The notes: generated by a model from the letters alone, not told the origin. Positions 1-8,645 are shown, counted from the stretch's first letter. The stretch is DNA of 61,129 nucleotides from JBBPZA01 sp038199375 (GCA_038199375.1 JBBPZA010000040.1:1-61129), one strand, 5' to 3'. A program made the numbers and translations.

Positions 1-220
1 CCGCCGACGGCCGCGCGCGAGCGGGCAAGCCGACCGTCGCCGCGGCGCTCGGGCATTCCAAGGACCATCGCCCCGACCTCAAGCAGTTCGTGCTCACGCT
101 CACGATCTCCGCCGATGGGGCGGTGCCGCTCGCGCACCGCCGCTCAGAATGGCGGCTGATCACCGCCAGCCACACCTGCTCAAGCTCCACAAGCACCAGA
201 GAGCCGCCGCAGCGGCCTGA
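1..220 (+). pseudogene. Decayed, truncated transposase (IS1634/IS1182-like fragments)
   Basis: From base 3 the frame reads a segment containing GHSKDHRPDLKQ followed by LTLTISADGAVPLAH, a conserved block of IS1634-type (DDE) transposases. The usual continuation (GNT..D) is missing; instead the reading joins an EWRLITASH stretch. After a one-base shift near 170 this continues LLKLHKHQ and ends at a TGA at 218-220. That tail resembles the C-terminal end of IS1182-like transposases. The fragment therefore looks internally deleted and frameshifted, and it also runs off the left edge. It cannot encode an active transposase. The IS1634 match is by motif recall; the IS1182-like tail is less certain. 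Confidence 0.6.
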
Positions 221-228
221 GAGGCCGC
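212..228 (+). terminator. Hairpin at the end of the transposase remnant
   Basis: GCGGCCT (212-218) pairs perfectly with AGGCCGC (222-228) around a GAG loop. The stop codon of the transposase remnant lies inside it. No T-tract follows, so it is a terminator-like hairpin rather than a canonical terminator. Confidence 0.4.
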
Positions 229-319
229 AAGGGCCGCCACCGCCCGACCAGTCAAACACCACCCCCCGCGGAAACCGCCGCCGCAACAGGCCGATCAACG
301 CGCTTTACGCAACAGCCAC

Positions 320-344
320 GACGACGAGGGGGAGCCTCGTCGTC
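320..344. terminator. 10-bp stem hairpin in the intergenic stretch
   Basis: GACGACGAGG (320-329) pairs with CCTCGTCGTC (335-344) over a 5-base loop. It lies between the transposase remnant (+) and the 3' end of the M15 peptidase gene (-) and could end transcription from either side. A short T-rich patch (TTTATTTT) lies about 40 bases further on the + strand. I see no gene between 229 and 527. Confidence 0.4.
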
Positions 345-527
345 AAGACTCTGCGCTTCTGCTCTTGTAGGCCAAAGGACAAGTCTTTATTTTGGCGGCT
401 ACGCTGGCGGCCTCGGGCGATCGGCTCGACCCCTGCCTTGCTCCTCAACCGTGCAGCGGAGTAATTCGCGCATCACCGAACCAGAAACTGCGCCTCGGCC
501 CGTTGGAAGAGGCAGCAACCGCGGCGC

Positions 528-1421
528 TTACCGAGCAGCGCTCCACCGCGGAGCTGCGAGCGTGATTGCGGGTGAAGTGCTCTCGTAATGCCACGGCTCC
601 CATGCGTAGCGGTGGATGAATCCGAAGGGGCGGGCGTTCTCCTTTAGCCAGCCGTAGGCGGCGCGCAGGCCGAGGTCGAGCTCGGTGGCGTAGCGGTGCA
701 GGCTCGTTCCCGGCGGGGCGACCCACTTCGGGTTGGGGTTGGCCGCGAACAGGCGGGCCTGTTCGGCATCGGAGCGGAACGCAGAGGTGATCGAGAGCGC
801 CAGCCCGTCGCGGCGGGCCGCCGCGGCCATGCGGTCGAACGCCGCGGCGACATCGGGTCGCATAGCTTTGCCCATCCGGTAGGCCAGCGGGCCGTCATAG
901 CCGCCGCCGCTGCCGAACGCCGGCCCGCCGAGCGGGTTGCCCAGCGACGGGCTCAACGCGGCCGAGGCCTGCGCGCGTACGTCCACTCGCCGGGTGCGCT
1001 TGCCGTCCTCGCCGACGCCGATCTCCACCTCGCCTCGGGCTCTCACGTTCACGCGGACCGGCGCGAACCCGGTACCGGAGGTGACGTCGCTCGGATTCAG
1101 CCTCACATCGTTGCGCGCGCCACCGCGTACCGCGGCCTGCCGCGCCAGTGCCAGGTAGGCGGCCGTCGACAGATGGCGCGGGTTGGGCAGTCCGGTGGGT
1201 AAGACCGGCGATTCGAACAGGCGCGGGTAGTCGTCGCGCATCGACAGCGCCGCCGACATGGCCGCGAGGTCCGCACCGCGCTGATGCGCGCTGCGCCCAC
1301 CCAGCGCCTGCCCGAACCCGACCAGGAACAACGAGCCCACCAACAGCACGGCCGCGATCCCCAGCAACAGCACCAGCGCCTGGCCAGACTCCGAGCGGAA
1401 ACGGGAGACAGGGGGCGACAT
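528..1421 (-). CDS. Membrane-anchored TadE/TadG-like + M15B (VanY-type) D-Ala-D-Ala carboxypeptidase
   Basis: 297 aa. Residues 14-36 form one hydrophobic segment just after an ESGQA motif, typical of TadE/TadG-like pseudopilin-type N-termini; residues 40-155 resemble the extracytoplasmic part of such proteins. Residues 185-285 are a VanY/M15B peptidase domain. R216 lies in SAFRSD, H242 and D249 lie in SLHRYATELD (the SxHxxGxAxD site with G to A and A to E changes), and E275 and H278 lie in WEPWH, so the zinc ligands and catalytic Glu are present. It should trim peptidoglycan stem peptides outside the membrane. The ATG has GGAGG-like sequence upstream. The coupling of a Tad-type anchor to a peptidase is the notable point. 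Confidence 0.8.
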   Translation of the reverse strand: MSPPVSRFRSESGQALVLLLGIAAVLLVGSLFLVGFGQALGGRSAHQRGADLAAMSAALSMRDDYPRLFESPVLPTGLPNPRHLSTAAYLALARQAAVRGGARNDVRLNPSDVTSGTGFAPVRVNVRARGEVEIGVGEDGKRTRRVDVRAQASAALSPSLGNPLGGPAFGSGGGYDGPLAYRMGKAMRPDVAAAFDRMAAAARRDGLALSITSAFRSDAEQARLFAANPNPKWVAPPGTSLHRYATELDLGLRAAYGWLKENARPFGFIHRYAWEPWHYESTSPAITLAAPRWSAAR

Positions 1422-1712
1422 CGCCTCCGAGCCTCCGCTCGGGCGGGTTACAGCTCAAGGCGCGACGGTGACAACTCCGTGCCGGCACAGCGCCTGACCC
1501 CGATCAGGACTCGAGCACGGTCTCCGGGTTCGGGCGGGCCTCCGGCGGAACCTGGCTGTACTCGCCCAGGCCCCGGTCGCACCCCGCCACCAGGGCGCGG
1601 ACGCGCTACTCGCTCCCGGTATGAGGATGTAGCCCATGAGCTCCGCGCACGGAACGGTAGCTCCACCCTGATTGACGGACACGGCTACTTGAGGGCGTTG
1701 GGGGCGTCGTGC
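1422..1712. other. Intergenic stretch without a recognisable gene
   Basis: Short open frames exist on both strands, but none has a recognisable domain, a good ribosome site or coupling to a neighbour. I see no clear hairpin or promoter. Confidence 0.4.
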
Positions 1713-1937
1713 TCAGCAACGCCGCGGCGAGCCGCGCCGAGCGCCACCTTCCGCGACGCCAGTTGACAGCCGCGACATCACAGAGAGCGACGATGCCGGC
1801 GTGAAGGTGCGCCAGACCCCCGGCTGGGCGCGCAGCCGATCGAGGATTCGATCCAGGAGACGGCCCGTGGGATGATCCAGGGCCGCGGGCTCGCCGTAGA
1901 TACGGCGGCTCGCGTCGCGATCGGTCGAGGCGATCAT
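1713..1937 (-). CDS. Small hypothetical protein coupled to the transporter
   Basis: 74 aa, unrecognised. Its ATG (1935-1937) overlaps the TGA (1934-1936) of the upstream transporter gene as ATGA, the same junction used by many real pairs in this window. The sequence is arginine-rich and soluble, with an amphipathic stretch around HPTGRLLDRILDRLRAQPG. The function is unknown. It could be a chance open frame in GC-rich DNA; the overlap is the main support. Confidence 0.4.
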   Translation of the reverse strand: MIASTDRDASRRIYGEPAALDHPTGRLLDRILDRLRAQPGVWRTFTPASSLSVMSRLSTGVAEGGARRGSPRRC

Positions 1938-3064
1938 CCCGCCGGCTTGGCCAGCAGCGTGATCGCCAGCAGCACTACCGCGAGCAGCCCGAAGCCGACC
2001 TTGGCGCGGACGCCCCGCGAGGTCCGCAGCGCCACAAGGCACTCCAGAGCGTAATAGGCGGCGAACGCCCGCGACGCCACGGCGATGATCGTGAAGGTCG
2101 GGAGAGTCCAGACCAGCACGATCGCCGCCGCCCCGCTCACCACGTAGGGGCGAGCGCCCCGCATCAGCCCGCCGACCAGGCGCCGCAGGTTGCCGTCGGC
2201 GGCCACTGTGTCCGCTGTCGCCGCGCTGAACTGGCTCAGGACCGCGGTCACCACCAAGGGAAGCGACAGCAGCGGCAACACGCGTCCGGTGATATCGAGC
2301 AGGGTCTCGTCAGGCCCGTCCGCGGAGCCGAGCCCCATCACGGGCGTCGCGACGGCCACGAACCCGATGTAGATCGAGGCTGCGACGAGCTGCGACAGCC
2401 GGCAGGCCAGGATCCGAGTGTCGCGGTCGTACTCGTCGGCCAGGTAGCGGACGGTCTCGAAGCCCTGAACGGTGATCACGATCCCCCCGAGCACCAGGAG
2501 CACGTCGGTGAGCCCCTCGCCCGGCACAGGCGGGAGGTCGATCCCGCTGCCGAGCAGGTCCACGGCATCTGTGAAGAACAGCGCGCCGCCCACCACCGTC
2601 GTGATGACCAGCACCGCCCCCAGCGCGAACCGCTCCATCAGGTCCAGCCCGGCGAAGCCGCGCATCACCCCCACGCCCACGATCAGCAGCACCGCCGCCG
2701 AGGCCAGCGCCCGCTCGGCGGAGTCAGACCCCGACCCGGCGAACTCGACGACGTACTGGGACATGATCCGCAGGTACAGCGCCACCGAGATCACGTAGGC
2801 CACGACGATCACCAGGTCCGCCACCTGCTCGACCCTGCGCGTGGTCGGATCGAGCCGCCCCGCCTCCTTCAGCGGCTCCGCCGTGGCCACGTTGTGGCGC
2901 ACCGCCGTCCCGACGAACCAGATGAACACGCACACGCCCACGATCCCGAAGAGCGCATGCGCGCCCAGGGTCCGCTCGAGCACCGGGACGATGATCAGAA
3001 AGCCGCTGCCGAAGATCGAGGCGAGCGGCGTGACCAACGCGGTCATCACCTTGCGGGAGAACAT
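1934..3064 (-). CDS. APC-superfamily-like integral membrane transporter
   Basis: 376 aa with about ten hydrophobic segments spread over the whole length, beginning with MTALVTPLASIFGSGFLIIVPVL. The GSGFL near the start and the long helical layout resemble the amino acid-polyamine-organocation (APC) superfamily or related sodium symporters, though it is shorter than a typical 12-helix carrier. The substrate cannot be told. The ATG at 3064 has no convincing ribosome site. The gene is transcribed away from pyruvate kinase after a 369-base gap and is followed by a 4-base overlap with a small open frame. The family level is reasonably secure; the name is not. Confidence 0.65.
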   Translation of the reverse strand: MFSRKVMTALVTPLASIFGSGFLIIVPVLERTLGAHALFGIVGVCVFIWFVGTAVRHNVATAEPLKEAGRLDPTTRRVEQVADLVIVVAYVISVALYLRIMSQYVVEFAGSGSDSAERALASAAVLLIVGVGVMRGFAGLDLMERFALGAVLVITTVVGGALFFTDAVDLLGSGIDLPPVPGEGLTDVLLVLGGIVITVQGFETVRYLADEYDRDTRILACRLSQLVAASIYIGFVAVATPVMGLGSADGPDETLLDITGRVLPLLSLPLVVTAVLSQFSAATADTVAADGNLRRLVGGLMRGARPYVVSGAAAIVLVWTLPTFTIIAVASRAFAAYYALECLVALRTSRGVRAKVGFGLLAVVLLAITLLAKPAG

Positions 3065-3433
3065 CGGGCGCAGCCGAGCGATCGCGGCAGCGTAGTGGGA
3101 GCGCCGGGCCGGCGTCAGCGCTGGTTAAGCGAGCGCGCGGCCCAACGCCTCAGCAGCCCGGCACCCGTGCCGCGCACGACACTCATCACGGCGCGTATCA
3201 GCTCGGCCTGCGGTGACACGCTCGCCGGCCACTATCGCTCTTGCCGCCCTATCGCGGCCGGCGCAAAGCGATCACGTCGTCGCCGAATCGGCGCGTGACT
3301 GCTTCGGACGAAACGCAACCGTCCGCGCCACCGCCCAGCGCGCGGCCGGCCTCCGGCGGGAAGCGGGCGTCTCGACCCTGCCCTCATGCGTCCGCATACT
3401 CTTGCGACCTGGATCACTTAAGTCACGAGGCGC
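3065..3433. other. Intergenic region between transporter and pyruvate kinase
   Basis: This 369-base stretch lies downstream of pyk and upstream of the transporter, both on the minus strand. It contains a weak 6-bp hairpin (3305-3310 with 3320-3325) that could act as a pyk terminator. I see no gene in it and no convincing promoter for the transporter. Confidence 0.4.
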
Positions 3434-4852
3434 TCAGGGCGCGTCTACGGTCTGGACCTGGAGGAGGCTCGTGGTCCCCGGCCGGCCGCTGGGCAGCCCG
3501 GCGGTGATCCCGACGCGCTGGCCCGGCGCCACCCACCCGAGCTCGACCACCCGGTTCACGGCATCGGCGATGAGAGCCTCGGTGGTGTGGTGGCGGGCAA
3601 TGCGCTCGGCCCGGACGCCCCACATCAGCCCGCACCGGCGCACCGTCTCCTTGCCCGGCGAGAGCGCGTAGATCGGCACCTGCGGGCGGTGGGCGGAGAC
3701 CAGGCGCGCTGAGCGCCCCGACAGCGTCGGGATCACCAGGGCCGCGAGGTTGAGCTCGCGCACGGCGTGGCAGGCGGCGTGGGCGATGGAGTAGGCGGGG
3801 TCGCGCACGCCGCGGCGCACGCGGTGCTCGTTCCACTCCTCATAGGGCGCGATCTGCTCGGTGCGCCTGGCAATGGAGGCCATCATCGCGATCGCCTCCA
3901 CTGGAAAGTGCCCGACCGCGGTCTCCTGGGAGAGCATGACCGCGTCGGTGCCGTCGAGGATCGCGTTGGCCACGTCGGTCACCTCCGCGCGGGTCGGGCG
4001 CCGCGAAGTGGCCATGGAGTCGAGCATCTGCGTCGCCGTGATCGACGGCCGAGCGAGCCGTCCGGCGAGGGCGATGATCTGCTTCTGGACGATCGGGACC
4101 TCCTCGACCTCCAGCTCGATGCCGAGGTCTCCGCGGGCGATCATCACGCAGTCCGCCGCGGAGACGATCTCCTCCGCGTTCTCGACGGCTTGGGGCTTCT
4201 CGATCTTGGCGACGAGCGGCAGGCGCGTGTGCCGGCGGACCGAGTCCACGTCCTCCGCGCGGCGGACGAAGGAGAGCGCGACGAGGTCGACCCCGATGCG
4301 CTCTCCGTCGGCGAGCAGCTCGAGATCCTTCTCGGGCACGGAGGGCAGGCCCCTGGTCTCGCCGGGCACGTTGAGCCCCTGGCGCGAGACCACCGGGCCA
4401 CCGATGCTCACCGAGGCGTCGAACTCGGCCATGCCCTTGCGCACCTCGAGGACCGCCAGGCGTACCGCGCCGTCGGCGAGGTAGAAGTGGTCACCGGGAT
4501 TGAGCGCGCTCGCGAGCCCTGGCCAGGCGACGGTCATCCGCCGCTCGTCACCGGGGCCCCCGTCGGGGTCGCACGTGAAGGTCACGAGGTCGCCGACGCG
4601 CAGCTCCACCCTCCCGCCGCGCAGCTCGCCCAGGCGCAGCTTCGGGCCGGGGAGGTCCTGGAGGAGCGCCACCTGCCGGCCCGCGCGGTTCGCGGCGCTG
4701 CGTATGCGCTGGGCGGTCTCCGCGTGGCCCTCGGGCGTGCCGTGCGAGAAGTTCAGCCGGGCGACGTCCATCCCGGCCTCGACCATACGCACGAGGATCT
4801 CGGGATCGCTTGAGGCGGGTCCGATCGTGGCGACGATCTTGGTGCGGCGCAC
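3434..4852 (-). CDS. pyk: Pyruvate kinase
   Basis: 472 aa, the normal length for bacterial pyruvate kinase. It converts PEP and ADP to pyruvate and ATP in the last step of glycolysis. Visible family signatures are RRTKIVATIGPAS at the N-terminus, MDVARLNFSHG, the active-site stretch VAKIEKPQAVENAEEI with the catalytic Lys, MIARGDLGIELE (metal-binding Glu/Asp), and SITATQMLDSM / TRAEVTDVANAILDGTDAVMLS. The C-terminal domain is complete. I chose the GTG at 4852 because it begins the conserved motif directly and a TACCGT box ends 7 bases upstream. The open frame continues further upstream only as a shadow of the aminopeptidase gene. Confidence 0.95.
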   Translation of the reverse strand: MRRTKIVATIGPASSDPEILVRMVEAGMDVARLNFSHGTPEGHAETAQRIRSAANRAGRQVALLQDLPGPKLRLGELRGGRVELRVGDLVTFTCDPDGGPGDERRMTVAWPGLASALNPGDHFYLADGAVRLAVLEVRKGMAEFDASVSIGGPVVSRQGLNVPGETRGLPSVPEKDLELLADGERIGVDLVALSFVRRAEDVDSVRRHTRLPLVAKIEKPQAVENAEEIVSAADCVMIARGDLGIELEVEEVPIVQKQIIALAGRLARPSITATQMLDSMATSRRPTRAEVTDVANAILDGTDAVMLSQETAVGHFPVEAIAMMASIARRTEQIAPYEEWNEHRVRRGVRDPAYSIAHAACHAVRELNLAALVIPTLSGRSARLVSAHRPQVPIYALSPGKETVRRCGLMWGVRAERIARHHTTEALIADAVNRVVELGWVAPGQRVGITAGLPSGRPGTTSLLQVQTVDAP

Positions 4853-4859
4853 CCCGAGG

Positions 4860-4865
4860 ACGGTA
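4860..4865 (-). promoter_or_regulatory. Putative -10 box (TACCGT) of pyk
   Basis: On the minus strand TACCGT is followed by 7 bases and then the GTG start. This predicts transcription starting at or within a base of the start codon. It lies in the gap between the aminopeptidase stop and pyk, so pyk can be expressed on its own. Confidence 0.5.
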
Positions 4866-4881
4866 CCGCGCGCGCTCGAGG

Positions 4882-5964
4882 TCAGTCGGCGAGTGCTCCG
4901 CGGTCGACGATCGCCTCGCCGTCCGCCGTCAACCTGCCGCCCTCGCGCAGGTCGCAGATCATGTCCCAGTGCACGGCGGACTCGTTGACCCCGCCCGCCT
5001 CCGGGTAGCCGCGACCGACGGCGAGGTGGACGGTGCCGCCCATCTTCTCGTCGAAGAGGATGTTGCCCACCGGTCGGTCGATGCCGGTGTTCGTGCCGAT
5101 GCCGATCTCGCCCAGCCGCCGGGCGCCCGGGTCGGTGGCGAGCGTGCGCTCGAGGTACTCGCCGCCGCGCTCCGCGTAGGAGCCGACGACCTCGCCGTCG
5201 CGGAAGGTCAGCGCGATCCCGTTCACCTGCACCCCGGCGGGGCTCGACGGGACGCCGTAGCGGATGGTGCCGTTCGCACTGTCCTCGAGCGGCGAGGTGA
5301 AGACTTCGCCGGAGGGCATGTTGCGCCGGCCGTCGGAGTTGACCCAGGTGCGGCCCTCGACGCGCAGGCGCAGGTCGGTCCCCTCCGCCTCGATGTGCAG
5401 CTCGCGCGCGTCGCCGAGGCGCTCGATCAGGCGCTCCTGGGTCGCGCGCAGATCCTGCCATGCCCGCGCCGGATCCTCGCGGTCGAGGAAGAGTGCGCGG
5501 TTCACAAAGGCCCCGAAGTCCGCGAGGCTCATCCCGGCCTCCTGCGCGGAGGCGGCCGTCGGCCACAGGGTGAGCGACCACCGGCGGCTCAGGGCGGCCT
5601 CACGAACGGGCTGCCGGGCGCGCGCCGCGCGGGCGATGCGACCAGGGTCGACTCCGGCCAGCGCGCGCGTGTTCTCGGGCGCGATGATTCGCAGCGAGGC
5701 GTCGACTCCTTCGGCTTCGGCGAGCGCTACGGCGGGAAAGCCGTCGAGGTGCTCCTCTCGCGCACGCGCGAAGAACGCCTCCGTCTCCCCGGGAAGCTCG
5801 ACGCGGAGCAGCGGCCACCCGCCGCGCACGAGGATGGCTCGCTGGAGCTCTGAGAGGAGCGGCGCGGCGAGTGTCGTCGAGCGGACGAGCACCTGCTGGC
5901 CGTCTCTGACCTCGAGGCAGTAGTCGGTCAGGAGGTCGGCGAAGCGAGCGGGGTCGGGTGTCAC
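4882..5964 (-). CDS. M29-family metalloaminopeptidase (AmpS/PepS/AII type)
   Basis: 360 aa. M29 aminopeptidases remove N-terminal residues from peptides with a two-metal site. The family's metal-ligand regions are visible: NMPSGEVFTSPLEDSANGTI (conserved Glu), the IGIGTN.G segment followed by ILFDEKMGGTVHLAVGRGYPEAGG (Glu and His) and SAVHWDMICDL (His-Trp-Asp), which closes the active site near the C-terminus. The GTG at 5964 is chosen because it overlaps the stop of the upstream gene (GTGA) and the domain starts right after it; the long upstream extension is arginine/proline-rich out-of-frame sequence. Cytoplasmic; probably peptide turnover. Confidence 0.9.
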   Translation of the reverse strand: MTPDPARFADLLTDYCLEVRDGQQVLVRSTTLAAPLLSELQRAILVRGGWPLLRVELPGETEAFFARAREEHLDGFPAVALAEAEGVDASLRIIAPENTRALAGVDPGRIARAARARQPVREAALSRRWSLTLWPTAASAQEAGMSLADFGAFVNRALFLDREDPARAWQDLRATQERLIERLGDARELHIEAEGTDLRLRVEGRTWVNSDGRRNMPSGEVFTSPLEDSANGTIRYGVPSSPAGVQVNGIALTFRDGEVVGSYAERGGEYLERTLATDPGARRLGEIGIGTNTGIDRPVGNILFDEKMGGTVHLAVGRGYPEAGGVNESAVHWDMICDLREGGRLTADGEAIVDRGALAD

Positions 5965-6311
5965 GGCGCCGGCAGCTCGGGGAAGTGGTCGGCGAGGTGC
6001 TCGCGCAGCACGCCCCGGATCCACGCCCGCTCGCGCTCGGAGGCGAAGCGAAAGCGGGCGAGGAGGTCGTTCTGGCGCTCGATCGGCAGGCCGGCGACCG
6101 TCCAGCGCACCGCGAGGCGCTCGAAGAGGAGCTCGACGGCGCGGTGCCACGCGTCCTCCTGGGAGAGCGGCGAGCCGCCGAGCGCCGCGCGGTAGGTCTC
6201 CCGCGTTCCGGGGGTCATAGAGCCGCGCAGCTCGAGGGTGTTTCCGTCCGCGTCCTCGTAGGTGGTGCTCGGGGCGGCCAGCCGCTCGCGCCCGCGGTTA
6301 CGGCGCCCCAC
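5961..6311 (-). CDS. Conserved-looking hypothetical protein coupled to aminopeptidase
   Basis: 116 aa, no recognised family. It is soluble and charged, with a stretch TTYEDADGNTLELRGSMTPGTRETYR and a helix-rich second half ending HLADHFPELPAP. It starts with GTG at 6311; an internal ATG at residue 32 is possible. Its TGA overlaps the aminopeptidase GTG, so the two are probably translated together. The context suggests an accessory to the peptidase, but this is inference only. Confidence 0.7.
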   Translation of the reverse strand: MGRRNRGRERLAAPSTTYEDADGNTLELRGSMTPGTRETYRAALGGSPLSQEDAWHRAVELLFERLAVRWTVAGLPIERQNDLLARFRFASERERAWIRGVLREHLADHFPELPAP

Positions 6312-6336
6312 CGTTAAGTGGCCCCCGCCGGACCCA

Positions 6337-7605
6337 CTACGTCGTGTCCGCGGCCTGCTCGAGCGCCCCGCGGACGTCTCCGGTGAGCGGGTCGGCGTGG
6401 CCCGGCCAGGCGGCGGCGGGCTCCATCGCGGCCAGCTTGCGCACCGACGCCCGCGCCTGCTCGGTGTCCTGGTTGAAGCCGGCGGGCGGAACGCGCGGCG
6501 GCCCGGCCCCGAAGCGCTCGACGTCGGCGGTAAAGAAGGCGTCGCTCACCAGAGCGAGCCGGTCGGCCGCGCGCCACAGCGCGATGAGGCCGGGCGCGTG
6601 TCCGGGAAGGTGGATGACCTCGAAACCGGCCACGTCGTCGCCCTCGCGCAGCGTTCCCGCCACCTCGACCGGCCCGCCGTCCCAGCTTCGCAGCAGGGAC
6701 GGGTAGAGCCAGCGAGCGGGAATTCCCACTCTGGCGAGATCGGCATAGTGCTGCCCCCCGTCCCCCTGCGCGTCGGCGGCCTCGTCCTCGTGGACGTGGA
6801 CTCCGAGCCCGCGCAGCCCCGCCGCGCCGCCGCGGTGGTCGACGTGGGAGTGGCTGAGCACGACCCGGGTGATGCCGCCGAGCCGGGCGCCGGCCAGCGC
6901 CACGGCGTTGGTCATCTGCTTCACCCCCGCGTCGTACATGACCACGCCGTCGCCGTCGCGCACGAAGTAGACGTTGAAGGCCTTGCGCGGGAAGCCGCCG
7001 CGGACGATCCACACGCCCTCGGCGATCTCCTCGGGCCGATCGGCTATCCGGCGGGCGATGCGCGTCCTCGTGTTGAAGGCCGCGGTGATGCGCAGCTGCG
7101 TGGAGGACCCTTCGGCCGGGAGGAGGCCGAGCTGGCGCGACACCGTGGTCTCGTCGACGAAGGCGTCGTTGTGGACGATCTCGTCGCCCTCGACCTCGAG
7201 GACGTCGACGCCCTCGAACTCCACGCGCGAGCCCGTCGGCTGGACGCCGTCGATCGTTCCGGGGCCGGCGAAGGTCGCCGTCGCGGTCCAGCGCACGACC
7301 GCGCGGTCGCCCTCGGCGATGAGCTCTGAGACTTCCATGCGGAAGTCGGGCATGGCCGCGAAGAGCTCGATGAAGTAGCCGCGCACGCCCTCGGGAGCAA
7401 GCAGCGCCGTGCGGCCGACCATCCGGTCGACGCCGCCCGCGCGCCAGCAGGAGACCATCCCCTCGACGTCGCGCTCCGCCGCCGCCGAGAAGTAGCGCCT
7501 GGCGACCTTCTCGGTCTCGGCGGCGGCGCCGCGCCGAGCGCGCCGCGCGGGCTTGGGCTTCTCCTCCGTCGCTGCGGGCTTCTCCTCCGTCGCTGCGTCG
7601 GCCAT
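6337..7605 (-). CDS. SnoaL-like domain fused to metallo-beta-lactamase-fold hydrolase
   Basis: 422 aa. After a Lys/Glu/Ala-rich tail (1-30, with a repeated TEEKP), residues 30-165 form a SnoaL/NTF2-like domain (ARRYFSAAAERDVEGMVSCW, a PDFRMEV stretch, WTATATFAG). Residues 190-422 are a metallo-beta-lactamase fold: HSHVDHRGG gives H252, H254, D256 and H257, HLPGHAPG gives the next His, and a late WPGHADPLTG supplies the last. It should be a zinc-dependent hydrolase whose substrate pocket may be supplied or regulated by the SnoaL domain; the substrate is unknown. The ATG at 7605 has GAGGAGGGG upstream. It is divergent from metF. Confidence 0.85.
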   Translation of the reverse strand: MADAATEEKPAATEEKPKPARRARRGAAAETEKVARRYFSAAAERDVEGMVSCWRAGGVDRMVGRTALLAPEGVRGYFIELFAAMPDFRMEVSELIAEGDRAVVRWTATATFAGPGTIDGVQPTGSRVEFEGVDVLEVEGDEIVHNDAFVDETTVSRQLGLLPAEGSSTQLRITAAFNTRTRIARRIADRPEEIAEGVWIVRGGFPRKAFNVYFVRDGDGVVMYDAGVKQMTNAVALAGARLGGITRVVLSHSHVDHRGGAAGLRGLGVHVHEDEAADAQGDGGQHYADLARVGIPARWLYPSLLRSWDGGPVEVAGTLREGDDVAGFEVIHLPGHAPGLIALWRAADRLALVSDAFFTADVERFGAGPPRVPPAGFNQDTEQARASVRKLAAMEPAAAWPGHADPLTGDVRGALEQAADTT

Positions 7606-7712
7606 CCTCGTCCCCTCCTCGTCCTCGCTCCGAAGTTCGCTGAGTCTACGAGTACCCGAATGCGCTCCCGCCATGCTGGCGGCACCCGCTTCCAACCTTG
7701 ACACAGTCGTGG

Positions 7713-7718
7713 TAAGGT
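7713..7718 (+). promoter_or_regulatory. Putative -10 box (TAAGGT) of metF
   Basis: TAAGGT is followed by 6 bases and then the metF ATG, so a leaderless transcript is predicted. A TTGACA at 7698-7703 lies too close (9 bases) to serve as its -35; it may be coincidental or a regulator site. Confidence 0.5.
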
Positions 7719-7724
7719 TTGTAG

Positions 7725-8645
7725 ATGCGCATCGACGAGATCCTCGCCTCCAAGCGAGAGCCGGTCTTCTCCTTCGAGTTCTTCCCGCCCAAGACCGAGG
7801 ATGGCGAGGCAAACCTCCGCCGGGCGCTGAGCGAGCTCGCCCCGCTCGAGCCCGACTTCACCTCGGTCACCTACGGGGCCGGCGGCTCTACGCGCGAGCG
7901 CACGATCGACATCGTCAAGTCGATCAAGGAAGAGCACGGGATCGAGGCGATGGCCCACCTGAGCTGCGTCGGCACGACCAAGGAGCAGCTCTCGGAGATC
8001 GTCGAGGAGATTCGCACGGCGGGGATCGACAACGTGCTCGCCCTGCGCGGCGACCCGCCGCGCGGGGAGACCGAATGGCGATCGACGCCCGGCGGCCTCG
8101 AGTACTCCACCCAGCTCATCGCGCTCCTCACCGAGCGCTATGACTTCGCCGTCGGCGCGGCGTGCTTCCCCGAGGTCCATCCCGAGGCGCCCGACCTCGC
8201 CTCCGACCTTCGCTTCCTCTCCGAGAAGGTGCAGGGCGGCGCGCGCTTCTTGATCACCCAGCTCTTCTTCGACAACCGGCTCTACTTCGACTTCGTGCGT
8301 GAGGCCCGCGCCGCGGGAATCGAGGCGCCGATCATCCCCGGCATCATTCCCGTGACCAACGTCGAGCAGATCAAGCGCTTCACCTCCATGTGCGGCGCGT
8401 CGATTCCCGCGGGCCTGCTCGAGCAGCTCGATCTGCGCGCCGACGATCCCGCCGCGGTCGTCGAGCTCGGCGTCGCCTACGCGACCGCCCAGTGCGCCGA
8501 CCTGCTCGCCCGCGGGGCGCCCGGAGTCCACTTCTACACGCTCAACAAGTCGCCCTCCACGCGGGCGATCCTCTCGGCGCTCAGGCTCCTTCGCCCGTGG
8601 GAGCGCCAGGCCCCCCTTCCCGAGGACTCACGCTCGGCGGCGTGA
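7725..8645 (+). CDS. metF: 5,10-methylenetetrahydrofolate reductase
   Basis: 306 aa, the size of single-domain bacterial MetF. It reduces 5,10-methylene-THF to 5-methyl-THF with FAD, feeding methionine synthesis. Family motifs are present: FSFEFFPPKT near the start with the catalytic Glu, FTSVTYGAGGST, HLSC, LALRGDPP (FAD site), FPEVHPEAPD, QLFFDN and GIIPV. It starts with ATG at 7725, immediately after a -10 box and with no ribosome site. The gene is monocistronic; its 3' end overlaps the convergent gene 8581-8916 by 65 bases. Confidence 0.95.
   Translation: MRIDEILASKREPVFSFEFFPPKTEDGEANLRRALSELAPLEPDFTSVTYGAGGSTRERTIDIVKSIKEEHGIEAMAHLSCVGTTKEQLSEIVEEIRTAGIDNVLALRGDPPRGETEWRSTPGGLEYSTQLIALLTERYDFAVGAACFPEVHPEAPDLASDLRFLSEKVQGGARFLITQLFFDNRLYFDFVREARAAGIEAPIIPGIIPVTNVEQIKRFTSMCGASIPAGLLEQLDLRADDPAAVVELGVAYATAQCADLLARGAPGVHFYTLNKSPSTRAILSALRLLRPWERQAPLPEDSRSAA

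Noticed and set aside
300..480. A tRNA gene in the left intergenic region.
   Set aside because: The hairpin at 320-344 is isolated; no cloverleaf or T-loop consensus (GTTCRA) is present.
3767..4813. Long open frame on the plus strand opposite pyk (about 348 codons).
   Set aside because: It is His/Asp/Arg-rich antisense of a clear pyruvate kinase with no domain; GC-rich DNA gives many such frames.
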